The position numbers and the translations under genes were made by a program. Below are positions 37,397-50,600 of a DNA stretch of 64,000 bases, in pieces. The stretch is from Membranipora membranacea (taxonomy: Eukaryota; Bryozoa; Gymnolaemata; Cheilostomatida; Membraniporidae). Each line of letters starts with the position of its first letter. Within the stretch, counting starts at the first letter, position 1. The DNA lies in assembly GCA_914767715.1 (NCBI GenBank), contig OU612070.1:15517501-15581500 (forward strand). Direction: 5' to 3'. The notes under the pieces are model-generated. The model did no database searches, was not told the origin of the DNA, and worked only from the letters and a program-made list of their open reading frames with translations.

Positions 37397-40300
37397 TCAG
37401 GTCCACACCCCATTCTCTCCATCCCCTTCAGTATCACTTATATTAGTGAGCTCCGACATAATCAGATCCAAGTCTTCAGGATTGGTACACGCCAAGCATA
37501 CCCCCTGAGATAAGATAAAATGTGTATGGTGAGATACTGAGCACAATGGTGGCAATCACCAATCACCAACTGATCACATGAAGCCATAAAGTTTAAAATC
37601 AATGAAAATGTCAAGTATGCAGTATCAATATAAAATATATGGTCTATCGTATACAGTACACATTTTAAGTTTAATTTTTTAGTCCACAGTATACTCAAAA
37701 CAATAATATCAGCCAAATGACATTCTACACTAGCAAAGGTATAAAATACATAAATAATAGAAGTATAAAACAGTGTATAATAATAAGTGTTTGCTCTGAC
37801 TGGAAAGGTGGAGGACAGAAGCGACCCTACCACCAATCAGATCCGACACTGTTTGCTCTTGCTGGTGGGTGGGAGAAAGACGCCGCCCTCTCGCCCACCA
37901 ATCAGAGCCGACTCTTGAGCCAATTCTACACACACCTTGATATCTTGCCAGCATTCCGAGCAGTAGTAGAATCCACAATGAGAGTTGAGACATCTCTGTG
38001 TACGCTTCTGATTGAGCCGAGTCTCACACACTACACACTTCCTTGCTGTCTTAGAAGGGAAACATGGTAACGGCGCTGACGCTGCCTCCTGCTGCAAATA
38101 TATAATGAAATTAAATAGGAACCAACAGAAACCTGAACCAAATTTTTGTAGATTCACTCCTGGTGACACTATAGGTATACACACATGGCCTGTCTGCATA
38201 GTTTGGATAGTTTGTGTATAAGAGTTGTGTGTCCTGTGTGTATTGTTTGTGAAATGTCTTGGGAATTCCAAGTGGGTTGGCCCACTTGGAAAATATCAAC
38301 AAATGGACGTCATAGTGAGTTAATTGGGGAAAAGATGAGAGTTGAAACTGAATGCACTAATCACAACAAATCACAACAAATTTATGACCGATCCAGATAA
38401 TGTCTAGCTAATAGCCCTATCAATCACAATGTGCCAAACATCAATCAGCTAAACCAAAAAATTAGCAATGTCAGACATTAGGGATTATTTTTTTAATACT
38501 ACCTAGGGACCACTGGTGAGTTACATAACCAAACTAAACTGAACAATACAGGGAGACAGGGCATAGCGTTTTATAGTAGTAACTACCTCCACAGGCTAAT
38601 AATTTTGTTTTCCCAAGGTCACTGACATCGAGACTTTCCTATTGGCATGTGCATCAATTTAGTATAAGTACCTAACATGTGCTTGCCCCTCATTATTGAA
38701 ATTGACCTGTATCGACACATCAAATTTCTTCAGATGGTACTCAAGCTAAGTCAATCAATTCGCTCTCTATCATTAAGTCATATACATGTTATAGTAAGTC
38801 TCATGGTTTTTGCCACCACTGGGTTGTCGGCTCCAACAAGCAAGATTAGACAGCACAGTTTTACAATGTTCCCCATAGTCTCTGAAATACCACCGAATTT
38901 CGGAACACAGAGTGTTCTGTCTGCTTCAGATGATTTGGTAATATTTGGACACAAGCTGACCCCATTTTTCCCACATCGCTATTCGAGAAACATCAAATTA
39001 TACTTACCAGAAGTAGGTGTTGAGCTGCTTTCCGCCTGACTGTATGACGTGCATGTCTCAGGTAAACCCGTCTTCTCTTTAGCATGTCGTTGTATAGAAA
39101 TATAATCCGTTTCTTCTCTCTCTGTATTCGGAGTACCATACATTACAAATCGTGGTAGATACGCGAAAATTAAACAGTACGAATGTTTTGATGTCATTAC
39201 CAAGTTTCTAGCAAAACCTTGCATCAGTGTAGCACATAAAGTTTTAAAGTTGGAATACGAGAAAGATCTTCAATCAAATAAGGTTGGGATCTGTTATAAG
39301 GAAGATCAGCTTGGTGGAGGCCATCAGGACAATTATACACAAAGACTTGTCTGAGTTAATAATACATTGCATTCGCTCATTTGTGCGTTTTCGGTGCTGA
39401 GGTGGTTATAAAGCCATTGAAATTGAAAACACATATTCATATCCACCAGGTTGTTTCTCAATGTTGAACGGTTTTGAATCCGTGGTTGATCATGGGACCA
39501 GCGAAACCTCAATGAACGCCTGGTACATCAGACCATGTGGGTTCTAAGACAGCAGGGACAAAGTGGGCTTTGTCAGCCTTGTGATCAAGCGCTGAACAAA
39601 GTGGCCATCCGAAACTTACACTCACCTTGCGATAAAAGAATGCGGATATTGCTCTTCTTAATCGTAGACCATACGCCTCAAATCCTACTAAGATAAGCTG
39701 AACAGTGAATATGAGGAATATGTTCCTCACCATGTGCCCAGGAAGAAGAGAAGGGTCAGGTAAACACACTGCAAGCAACAGAAAGTATAAGAATAATACA
39801 GCTGTGTTGACTGAAGCTGGCCAGCGTGTTTAGCAATATGTATGTTATGCAAAGCTTTTCTCAGTTGACCTCAAATCATGTTCTTTCTTGCAGCTGGTTA
39901 TTGGTAAAACATAGAAGGTTACGTTAGGGACGTTATGAATATTATAGAAGTTATGTTCTCTTGTGACATGAATGTGAAAATAGCCATAAACCTATTTCCT
40001 CGGAGGCATAGGCCTTCGAACTAAAGGGGTGTCAATAATAATTTTGAAATTTGAAAAGTCTCAAGCTAGTCTTTAGGATGTTCAGGATATTACACAAAGC
40101 TCTATGTCTGCATTAGACCTTGTACAGGGTTGTTTGTGAATTATTCTATTTCTAACATCTATCATTGGTTATTCTCCAACACTTACCTTCATTTGAGATT
40201 GTGTTATTAGATATGTAAGTGTAATTAAGACCATCTACCATTTTACGCACAGTGTCCGACACCGGACCTGTACCATTGACAAATATCTCCAAAATGCTGA

Positions 40301-43300
40301 AGCCTGAAATTTTAAAAGAATTGACATACTAATAATAATAATGAGTTCATTTATATACCGCTTAATGTAAGCCACAATGGGTACTTCTAAGCGGTGAACA
40401 CTACATCATTACCGCCTGGTCACTGGGTCCAAGCATTCCAAAGCCAACCCTGACTAATGAGAACCTACATCGCATGAAGCGCTGGTACTCATTGGAACAC
40501 CCTACCGAACTCAGCTTCTCAGGTAACACCAGTGGACATGCACGGGAATCGAACCCCGGTCGTTAGATCGATGATCCCACCCCCTAACCACTAGGCTATC
40601 CTGATAACCATCTGAAAGGAAGAAAATTAGTTGGATGTGATGTGATAGTAGGTGTGAAATAGCGCCAAGGTGATAACCAAGAGGGGTTACTTTTTGACAA
40701 CAAAGTCCTCGGTAAAATAATATTAGCTTGATTGTACAATATATAGACAGGTTGGGATAATGATCACTTTTCAAGTATCAATGTGATCATAATGTGTTTT
40801 GTGAAATATAGCGGCATTTCCCGCAAGCAGCGTTCTTAGACTTTTGATGATTAATAAAATGACAAAAGTGAAAGCATATACTGAAACAATAATCTGCTCC
40901 CATCATTGACCACTTAACACAGTCCATGTCAATCCATCAATATAATTGAATTGATGTAAAATGAGAAACCGGGTCCAAATTCCTTGAATCTTACCGTCTT
41001 GCTGAATTTCCATCTTTCCATGTGTTTTGATAATAATGAGGATTTTATAGAATATATAGTCCACTGCTAGAACCAAACCAGCCACAGCAGATTTTAGTAG
41101 CCAGAATACAAACCCTTTCAGCTGTAATAGAAAATCGTAACTTTAATTTTCCGTATGATGGGGGTGCCCCCTTTCTGTCAACAACGCGTCAATTTTTGTT
41201 AATATTTCTTGTCCCACAAATCACAACGAGATATGGTGGTTGATAGTGAAACGCGTTTTCGACTCATAACCTAACACAGACAGATGTTAGCACATAGACA
41301 ACAGTTTGACTGGATTGACATATATTTGAACATTGTTTGTAATTCTGAGCTGTGAATAACTCTCTTCAACGTCTTGCGACTGCCTCAAAAATCTGTGTGT
41401 CGTTATGCCCATTCAATTCTCTATTATGGCTTGTAAACCATAATACAGGAAATAAGAATCGAAATAATTGAATCATCTGTTATATATCTATGTAAAGGCT
41501 TAACAAAATTGATATTCACCCCCATATGGCAGTACAACAACTGGCATGCAACATTCAGATCAAATTTGCAAATATGTATAATATATATATAATTATAATA
41601 CTGACCAAGCTTTTCTTTTCGTCCTGAACAAGTTTAAGTGATGAGAGTAACACTATCTCCTTCCTTTCGTAAGACTTCAGAGGTAGTAAAGTTCTTTTGT
41701 CCTGTGAATCGATTACAATAAGCAGTTAAGCAAACCATAGTATACAAACATGTAACATTATGATCTGCTTTAGCGACAGATCTTTATGCCTTGTCTGGTA
41801 AACACAGATGTGAAACATTGAATCTTCAGTTTTTAACTGAAACAGAGAAAAGGCAGGCGATGATAAAGAGGTTCTCTGTCCAGCACAAGACAACATGGGG
41901 TTGGTAAATCCCTCCAGAGAAGTGAATATTAGCTAAAGTTTACTCACGCTTGTTTGTTTGGGGGGAGGGGGTGACATACTGTAAGTTGGCACTTTTTTTT
42001 TACTTGCTGTGGCAGGAGCATATATAAAGTAAAGAGCTCACGCAAATCTTAACAAGCTATTAATTTGGCTTTTGAGAGTGACCAAAACACTGAACTCTTT
42101 CTACTGACAATACTATACTCATTAAGGGGAGGTCAGTATATACTACAGTTGGTGGCTGTCAGGGAAAGGGCAAGAGTCCAGTGACCTCAGACTAACTACA
42201 TTGTATACTACTATGAAAATCAACAATTTGTTTCTCTTAACTCGACTGACCTGATTTTCTCTCCTTGTGTCTATTCTTCGGAAGTATGAGGTCACATATA
42301 TGTTATCATGCTTGATATCAGTTCTATATTTGTAGTGATACCTGTAAATTATAAGTTGACGCTTATAATAGCTTGATAAATAAAAACCACCCTACCCAGG
42401 CTTAGTGTATGTCACACTACAAAATGATGGTTGTCTTCTCTTTTTGATTGAAAGGACAACTCCTAATCATAATTTAAAGCTGGAAATATTGCATTACATC
42501 ATATCGTCAGCTGTTTAAAAAAAAGTTACATAATATAGTTCATAATTCATTGCAGAATACCTCTGTCAGGATCATGAAAAAGGATGAGCTTAACAAATTC
42601 CTTGACTCAATGTGATGTATGGGAGAACTAATTCAACAAAACAAAGCCTCACATTGGCTACTTACTTCCATGCCCGGCGTAGAATAAGTATGAATGAGAA
42701 AGCCATGAGCCTCCTGAGTGATAAAGTGATAAACTCCAGTATCTGTCTCTTGTATGTGAAATCATTCTTTATACTCTGAGTGATGTCAGAACGAGATGTC
42801 TGATTAACTCTCCTCTCATATGTCACTTGCTGACCAACAGACATAAAAAATCACAAAATGCAATTTTCTGGAATTCCCAGTCAAGATGATGAGTTTGAAC
42901 TGATATCCAATTGGCCATGATTGCATTGTGTTTGAAAAAAAGGGCCAACACATTATAACACCCTTTAAGTGCTTAAAATCACAGCACCCCATAATGACTC
43001 CTTATGAAGGAAAGGGACGCTGCCTACGATTCCTAGTAAATCCATGTTTTCTTAAGGTGGTCCTACACTGTACATTGTTGGTTCTGGTTAGATGAGTGAC
43101 TTACTGTTCAACACACTGAGATCAACGCACACTGTTGAATCTTACCTGAGCAGTGATTTTTGGTGCCTCATCTAGACCATTATGTGATACCGCCTCCTCA
43201 TGTGCCATATAAGCTTTCTCAAATCCTGGTCCTACCACCGCATCAGGGTCACAATGGTCCCTTACCTCCATGCTAGCTGTAAAAACAGAAAATTGCCAAA

Positions 43301-46300
43301 TTTAATTGCTAAAAATGTTGTAATGATTAGATTGGCGACTAGTCACAGGCATAGTTTCATAGAGGAAAGCAGTTTGAAATATTGTAGGGTACGGCATGAA
43401 AGGTTAGAGGCATTGGGATGAAAAGGAGAAATACCAACGCTCTGAGTTATACGGTGTTTCATACCTGATTCTCAATCATATTTGTCTACCAAATTGAACA
43501 TCTGTATAAAGGATTTTAGTTACTAGTAAACTTGGAGTTATGATTGTATAACAAGGATCACAAAATGCATGAATCAATTCAAGTCCATTAGTTGAGAGGC
43601 CAACATATTGAGTGTGTGTGTAACATAAAAGCGAAGCAACATTGCTCTTGGCCGAGCACTCCATCCCTCGGACATTTGGCAGATTCACTAATTTAAGCCA
43701 GTGGTGTTGAGGTTTGTTGAAGACAGCTTTTAGAATACAAAGAGTTTGGGTTTACTCACAAACTTTTTCTGTACATGAGGCCCGCTGATTCATAGGAGAG
43801 CAAACCTTTTCGTCAAAACCACCAAGTTTAAGAGAGATTTGACTTTTACATTCACCGTACACCTTGTTGAAGCCATGAGCGCATGTTGACACTGCTCTGC
43901 TGAACATATCTGAAATATAAAAAACTACATTGTGTTATGGGCTATGTTTCCAGAAACACTGCACGGCCGATCTTAAAGTTTAGCTGATCTTAAAGACCAG
44001 TAAATTGGTGCCTATTCTCTGCTTATTGGACTTAAATCAGCAAAATGCAAGCTTTTTCTCAAAACATGATTATTTGAGGGAATAATTATTAGTTCTCTTC
44101 TTTTTGTACAAGAAAAGTCCAGTCCACTTCTGGAGTGGTAAAATACCACTAAACTATATCCGAATCTTATCGGGGTGGTGATTTGTTCACCAAAACTGTA
44201 AGGGTACCATGTTTCCTTGTATTTTAAAACACAACGCATTTTTTTATTAGCAATCAACACTGGACTGTATAGTTTTTTCATTCTAACATATAAAACATTT
44301 CGAATCTCAAAACCAACCGTATAATTAGGGAGACTAAGAATTGGTAGCTGGTTGAGACACTCCTTGTTGATACTGGTTCTTTCAATCTATTGCAAGTTGA
44401 AAAGCAGTATCAACAAAACACTCTTCTTAACAGCTAAACGCTGCCAAATGAATTGAGGGATAACTTTTCGTAAGTAAATGGTTCTAAAGGTGCATTTACA
44501 CTGCAGATTATCCCATAAGATGTTTCAGTCAGATTATTTGGTCAAATTTATTTCTTTTATATAGGCTATTATTGAAACTGGCCTAAAATCTGGTTTCTTA
44601 ACTTGTCACATAATTTAAGAGTCGTGGTTGCTCCTACTAATAACTTATAAATACAAATTCTGAAGGGAAAATCTTATGGAAAAATCTTGTAATGTGAATT
44701 CGTATACTGCGGTGTAAATTCACCTTACCTTTGCATTTAAGATTCATTGTTCTCTTCATAACATCAATCTTGTTCTGGTATTCTATAGACTGGTCCTGCT
44801 GTTCTAACTCTGGATAGAGATCGAGCTGATCATCAAAGTTTTCAGGTTTGTCTCCCTTGTTGTGAGTAGCAGAGCTTCTGAGCCAGTCAGCAGAGTAGAG
44901 AGCTTGTTCAGCTGACAAGACTGGATCCAGATCATCCACACCAAACTGCTCAAGCTACAAAACAGACTTTGTCATGGCCTAAACACACTTGGCAGTTGCG
45001 CAGTTGAGCGTCTGTGGTAATAACCGGCAGTTTGGCGGATCCGCTGTTTAAACATTTGTCCAATGGGAAGTGTTAATTATGAAAATATTATGGTCACATG
45101 GTACAAACTTGTCACGTGATTCATTTGTGGCAAACAATAGCATACTTAAGGAAGAGAAAAATTGCTTGTGCTGTTGCATTGGCTGCTGCGGTTCCAGAGA
45201 GCAATATAATATGAACAAAAAATCTTTTCGATCCAATCGGCCAATAACTACAGTAATCTCTTTTTACGCTCATAACTTCTGCCCTGATATTTTCTCCTCT
45301 TGTTCTAACACATGAGTATGAGTATCCCATGATGCAATTTTTTAGAGTTTCAGGGATTCATAATTTAGTGGTATTATAGAACGCATGGAAAATTAAATGT
45401 CACTGAGAACTTTGGTGAGAATTGCATTGTGGGAATGAGATTACACTATTTACCATACTGTTTGCAGATCGACTCTGTGATACGCGTCTCTCTGCACCGT
45501 AGCGACAGTGCCACAAACTGGCCCAATTGACCTATTTACATTTTACCAATGAAAGCTAACATTTTCCCATTGCGGGTGTGGTGACTTTCCAGTTCGCAAA
45601 CTCAAGCACATTTGAATTAGTTCAGTCGATATGGTGCAAAGCTAACCAACCTGAATTGATTGGTGCACATGCGCAAAGTGACTATTTACACATCATTCTT
45701 ACTGAAAGAGTTTCAGGAGACATCTTCTTTACAAATCCTCTCAGCTTCGTGTCAAAATCTGTTATTTCTACACCAATCTTTCTACCAAACGTCTCGATTG
45801 GTGCGTTGAGAAGCTTAAGTCTCTCAGCGTGCTGCTCTGTGAGAAAGCTCACACTGCAGGTCAGACCCCTCAAACACTCCTCAGAGTTCAATATCACGTT
45901 TTCTATCGGTCCTACAATCAGACAACATCTTAAAATAGTTACCTTAATAATGATTGACACTTGAGGTGCTTTCACACTGCAGATTTTCAGTCAGATGTAT
46001 TCGTCAGATTTTTGCTTTTATATAACCTCTCATTGGGAGCAACCTAAAAATCCGATTTTTGTGACAAAGGTAGATCTTTCGTTGCTCCAAATGATTGCAT
46101 ATATGAACAAAAAATCCGAAGGAAAACCTAGTAGAAAAATCTGCAGGGCAAGTGCAGTTTTATTAAGAAAAGAAACAAACTCACCTTATGCGGCATTGCA
46201 CTTGCCGGGTAAATTCAAATTTACTTAACCATCCTTGGCTCAAAAGATCAATATTTTTAGTTCGGCAAAAAGTAAACAATTGTGGTAGACCATACATGTA

Positions 46301-47091
46301 TAAAAAAGATGTGTGGATTTATTGAAGCCAATCTGCCCAGTACAGTTACTATAAATTACGCAATACTTTCTGATGCTGTCACTAATACCAATGAACTCCA
46401 CCTCATTGCTAGTACAATGACCAGCTCATGCATAGTCTACTACAACTATTGATGCAAATACTAATAATAAAAATATAAAATAAAACTTATATAAATACAA
46501 ATACAAACACTAACCTGATAGCAGTAGACTGTAGGCGATCGTGCTGAGCCAGAATCTGCCCTCCTTAGTGAACATACTGGGTAGTATAAGTATGGAGGTA
46601 TTACGTATCTGTTTAGACACGGCCCAGCCAAGTCCTATACATGTGACCACACCCACTCCGATCACCAGGTCAATCTCTCGTCGCAGTTCTAATCTATGGA
46701 TTACCACAAAGTAATAACCTGCAGAAATAACAATAATGACAAAGTAATAACCTGCAGAAATATTAAATACAGATGGACATGAGTGACACCATTCGATCAT
46801 AGACATACACAAATGCAATTTGGTACAACTTTATGATGCTAGCATGAACACATTACATAACCAACTCCATCGGATTCAACTTTACATACCATTTATCGGG
46901 ACAATTGCGCAACAGGTCTTAATTTGGCATATAATTGATTAAACAATTCAATTCATGGAAAAGGCAAGCACATTCTTTTTTTACTCACCTACGCCAAGAA
47001 GAACACCGATTGGGGTATTTATAATCAGTTTCAGAAGGAAGTACTCTTCAGATTTACTGCGCCACACCCTTTTCAAAAATCCATCAGCCAT
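37397..47091 (-). CDS. DCST1: DCST1-like multi-pass protein with C-terminal RING (15 exons)
   Basis: Fifteen minus-strand exons join in phase into 712 residues (human DCST1 is about 706): 47091-46989, 46718-46515, 45911-45703, 44954-44729, 43909-43760, 43276-43146, 42829-42666, 42341-42251, 41701-41606, 41121-40995, 40303-40187, 39768-39626, 39121-39008, 38091-37936, 37504-37397. N-terminal helices include YSLLLSGPIENV. The DC-STAMP-like part spans roughly 340-590 (LLPLKSYERKE, CLPDPSLLPGHMVRN), and REKKRIIFLYNDMLKRRR follows. The last two exons carry eight Cys in C4C4 RING spacing (C644, C647, C659, C664, C669, C672, C680, C683). Relatives act in sperm-egg interaction and fusion (mouse DCST1/2, fly sneaky, worm SPE-42/49), and the mammalian RING has ligase activity. 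DCST2 cannot be excluded. Exon 2 has a duplicated acceptor and exon 4 a MITE-derived donor. Confidence 0.9.
38620..38765. repeat. Dispersed repeat copy, partner at 35230-35395
   Basis: Same block order as the copy in the MFSD4-like gene (tgacatcgag, catgtgc, cattattga, gatggtactcaagc). It lies in an intron of the DCST1-like gene. Confidence 0.5.
40330..40605 (-). mobile_element. tRNA-derived SINE with ATT tail
   Basis: On the minus strand the head is GATAGCCTAGTGGTTAGG (A-box) and CCGGGGTTCGATTCCCGTG (perfect B-box), followed by a body and a tail AATGAACTCATTATTATTAT. The tail resembles that of the SINE at 21361 and of L2-type LINEs, suggesting shared retrotransposition machinery. It lies in a DCST1 intron, sense to the gene. 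Confidence 0.8.
44488..44725. mobile_element. MITE abutting the exon-4 donor of the DCST1-like gene
   Basis: The left end aggtgcatttacactgcag and the mirrored right end match at 17 of 19 positions. The interior is AT-rich and hairpin-forming, with no frame. Flanks are taa and tac, suggesting a 3-bp TWA-like duplication (PIF/Harbinger-like), one base changed. Its right end overlaps the splice donor of the exon ending at 44729. Confidence 0.7.
45962..46165. mobile_element. Second MITE of the same family, DCST1 intron 2
   Basis: It begins gaggtgctttcacactgcag, then agtcagat, and later has aaatccgaaggaaaacct, matching the copy at 44488 in order and orientation. The right end is less clear (ctgcagggcaagtgcag). 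It starts 51 bp upstream of the exon beginning at 45911. Confidence 0.6.
46718..46751 (-). promoter_or_regulatory. Tandem in-frame splice acceptors of exon 2, DCST1-like
   Basis: TTTCTGCAGGTTATTACTTT occurs twice, 33 bp apart, giving acceptors for an exon start at 46718 or 46751. The extra 33 nt is in frame and would insert 11 residues (YYFVIIVISAG). The shorter form keeps normal family length. Confidence 0.7.
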
Positions 47092-47659
47092 TATGCTGCT
47101 GTCAGCTCGAAATTCTACTCACAACGTCGCGCTAAGCATGATGACATAATGTTATTGGTTTTTATTCACTAGTCCAGAGAATCTCAAGGAACAGAATACC
47201 ATGCACCAACTTCAATATTACATGATAAGCAAGTCCCTCTGTGCATGGGCACCATACAATTTGAGCTTTCCCTGCACCTTGGACTGGTACAAATGTGAAA
47301 AGTCAATTCTCAAACGGAGGAGAAAAGACTTCATAGCACTGATACCCTGAGTAAGTTTTGAAAGACAAAGTTGAACTGCAGGCAATACCCCCTCGGTGGT
47401 AACCATTAAAATTAAAAAAATAATAAACAGCCTTCAGAAAAACTCAAACATAATCAAAAATAAATTACATAATATTATAGTGTAAAATTTCCTAGAAAAC
47501 AGGCTTCATCCCTATCTAATGTCATACTGGAACGGGTCCGGATCGAGAACAACGCCATACTGGGACAGGCACGGGTTGAGAACGAAGTCATACTGGATGG
47601 CCGATGTCCTGCATCCCTACCAAATGTCATACTAGATCGGGCCTGGATTAAGAACGGCG
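47092..47659. other. Intergenic gap between DCST1-like and ADCK1
   Basis: A 568-bp gap between two minus-strand genes that must hold the ADCK1 3' end and the DCST1 promoter. It contains a 33-bp tandem repeat from 47521. No TATA box near the DCST1 start is convincing. Confidence 0.5.
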
Positions 47660-47690
47660 TCATACTGGGACAGCCCCAGATTGAGAATTT
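47521..47690. repeat. 33-bp tandem repeat across the ADCK1 stop codon
   Basis: Units beginning g(t/c)catactgg or gtcatactag start at 47521, 47554, 47587, 47626 and 47659 (spacings 33, 33, 39, 33), each followed by a gggttgagaacg-like end. The ADCK1 stop (47660-47662) lies in the last unit, so the final ten or so codons are repeat-derived. Confidence 0.8.
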
Positions 47691-50600
47691 GTACTAGAAA
47701 AGGCAAAATACCTGAGAAACAACTGAGTAAGGTCTAAACCGTACAATGCTAACAGTTTCTGAAACCTCAACATTAGCTCCTCCCACCAACCATCTGTTCT
47801 CCTTATCTGATCATCAAACACAGCCGCTGTACACGACCGAGTCATGCTTATAAAGGCGTTAGCCCTAAATCTAGTCTTTAGCCTCGAGTCTATACCCCGT
47901 AGGCAATCGTTTGTTTTGAATATGAGTAACATTTCTCTGGGTACTTTGTTTAAGACGTTGACCATCTCTGGGATCAAAGCCGCGGCATTACTCTGTATCT
48001 CTGCATCCTGCAACAGTATATAAAGTGGCTATATATCAAACAAGTCAATTTCTTTTATGTATAAAATTTTTTTTAAAATGATAGAATAAGGTTGTAATTT
48101 GAAGTTGCAGCAATGTTACATTAGGAATAAGTTTGAGTACCCTGTTACGCAAGTGCTAATAGAATTCTTATTCATGTACCAAAGGCAAATAGAATGAGCT
48201 TGAAGCACAATGTTTTTACGAAAAAATTCAATGCTCTACTTGACATGAATTATTGATAGTGGAGAAAGTACCTCCCATAAGGGAAGGTGACTCTGCATTA
48301 TGATATCACAGTCTCCCAGAAATGCAATACAAAGAAAAAGCACTTCCTGGAGACTGTAAGTTCATAACTGCCTGATTATAAGATGCGTTGGTCTGTGGGA
48401 AGTCTTTAAATGTCTTTCCAGATTTTTATTCTTTTTTGGATTTGATGCGATATTATTCTTCAATATTACTCCATCACACTTACCTCAGATTGAACAGCGT
48501 CCGGGTCGTTGAGTCCTTTCTCTAATTTCTGGGATGTGATGGAGGACCAGGCTCTGCCTGACACCATACAGCTGAATAATCCATACAGCTCCTCACAGTT
48601 CATAGCCTTACTGTGCTTCTTAATACCGGCCTCGTCCCCCTTCAGTATAGACATCCATAGCTGGGCATAGTTCAGTCTGAAGTAACTAGTCAGTGTCTAA
48701 AACATAAATAAAAACACAAACATCGGTCCCGGGACAACATCTCGTTACATGTTCAATTTGGTAAAACAACTTACATGTGTCCGGGTAAATTATAACTCAT
48801 TGAAAGAACTTAACCATGTAACTCTCAAAATTGACCAACAACACGATACATAATTCCCTTCTACCAGGAGAAGTTGACAACGAGATTTCACAACTTTCCT
48901 TCATCCACCTTCAGGCAACTGAATAACAGCCACTCAATTCACATCAACTATCCTTTTGCAATGTTTTTTTCTCAATATCTTTTCACTGCCCTCCTGCATA
49001 TATTATCTGAATCAAAACTTGTGATTGTGGTCCTTACATTTAAAATTCTCCACATACATTTATTTCAATGCAATTAAACTGTTCTCAAGTGACTGTATTG
49101 TTAAGTTATGGCCTCCCTTAATATTTACAAATCCCAAACTTCAACATTCTCGCATGGTCGATAATGGGATGCCGCCATAGACTTAATAATAAACCTAGAC
49201 ATGACACTATATCGAGCATTAGCATTGAAGCACTGAGGCATTTAATTGTGGGCAGCGTAACGACATTGGAAGGTGTAGAAGCAATGATGCTATCATTGAT
49301 TTACTGTCCAAAATCCAGGTGTTTTGTCAATAACGGATTTTGAGTTTAAAAATTACAATAGATTTTGCAGCTTGTCCTGAACAGTTTGATACTAATTTAA
49401 GGCAAACAATTTTTTGAAGAAGAAATAGCATCAAGTTGATTTCAAGATGCTGCTGTTCGTTAAGCAATTTTCAAATTCAAAATCTGATCAAATTTGATCG
49501 AGTTATAAACAAAAACCTGGATTATGGACAGTAATTCAATGATAACATCATTGCTTCTACACCTTCCAATGATGTTACATCGCCCCACAATTAAGTGCCT
49601 CACTTCAGCTGTATATTGTGTTCTGCCTAGGTTTATTATTAAGTCTATGGATGCTGCTAATTCGTATTGCAGCCATCTGAACACCATTACAAATGTGGTG
49701 CAAGATTCTTGTGGTCTGAAACTCAGATCTTTAGCATACATTATGAATCTGCATAACTTATGCTGCATTTATAGTTTTAAATCACTCGAAATTACATACT
49801 GGGTCATGAATGAGCTAAGGAAAGCTCATTAGTGAATAGAAAACTCACTGTATATAGCCCATGGTCCAGTAGCACGATTTGAGCATTGTGTCGGGGTGTC
49901 TTCTTGACCAGCACATTGCCGGGATGAGGATCACAGTGTACAAATCCATGTTTGAATATCATTTCACTGTAAAGATGACTCAAGTTGTTACTGACCTGTA
50001 ACATAAATCATAAACGCCAAATTATACAAACAAAGCCATGACAGTCAAATGAAGGTTTTATAACTTAGGAGTTGTACTCTGGGATTATCATCAGGGCACA
50101 ACTCTTGCTTCTAATCACAGCCCCTTTTATCGATTTTATGTTTGCATTTGAATTAAAATGACACTAATCTCAGTTGCAATATCACAATAATTTGTCTGTT
50201 GGATAAGACTAAAACATTAAAACTATGTATGCATGTGTAATGTGCATATACGCAAGAAGTGCCTCAACTTTTACATGACATACTATTACATCTATATCTT
50301 TGATTGATAGATAATAAACTAATTTATGTAGCCAAAATATATTCTGTAACAAGTTAGCGTGTCAAACAGATTCCAAATTATATTATTGAGGGGGGGGGGG
50401 GGTTGTTAGCTACTTTGGCTAAATCCAATGAACTAATTATATGAGTTTCTATTACAATGCAGTGATTTTTAGTGAACATTGGTTGTTTGTGCATAGCTGA
50501 AGGTTTAAATTTGGCTTTGTGAGGATTTGTGGGGTAATTCCAAGAGTGACATCATTGAGATTTGGCGAATTTCTCATTCCTATGTCTGACTTTAATGATG

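Noticed and set aside
38979-39224. Longer frame covering a DCST1 exon
   Set aside because: The family-matching protein (REKKRIIFLYND) lies in another frame of the same stretch, bounded by an acceptor at 39121 and a donor at 39008.
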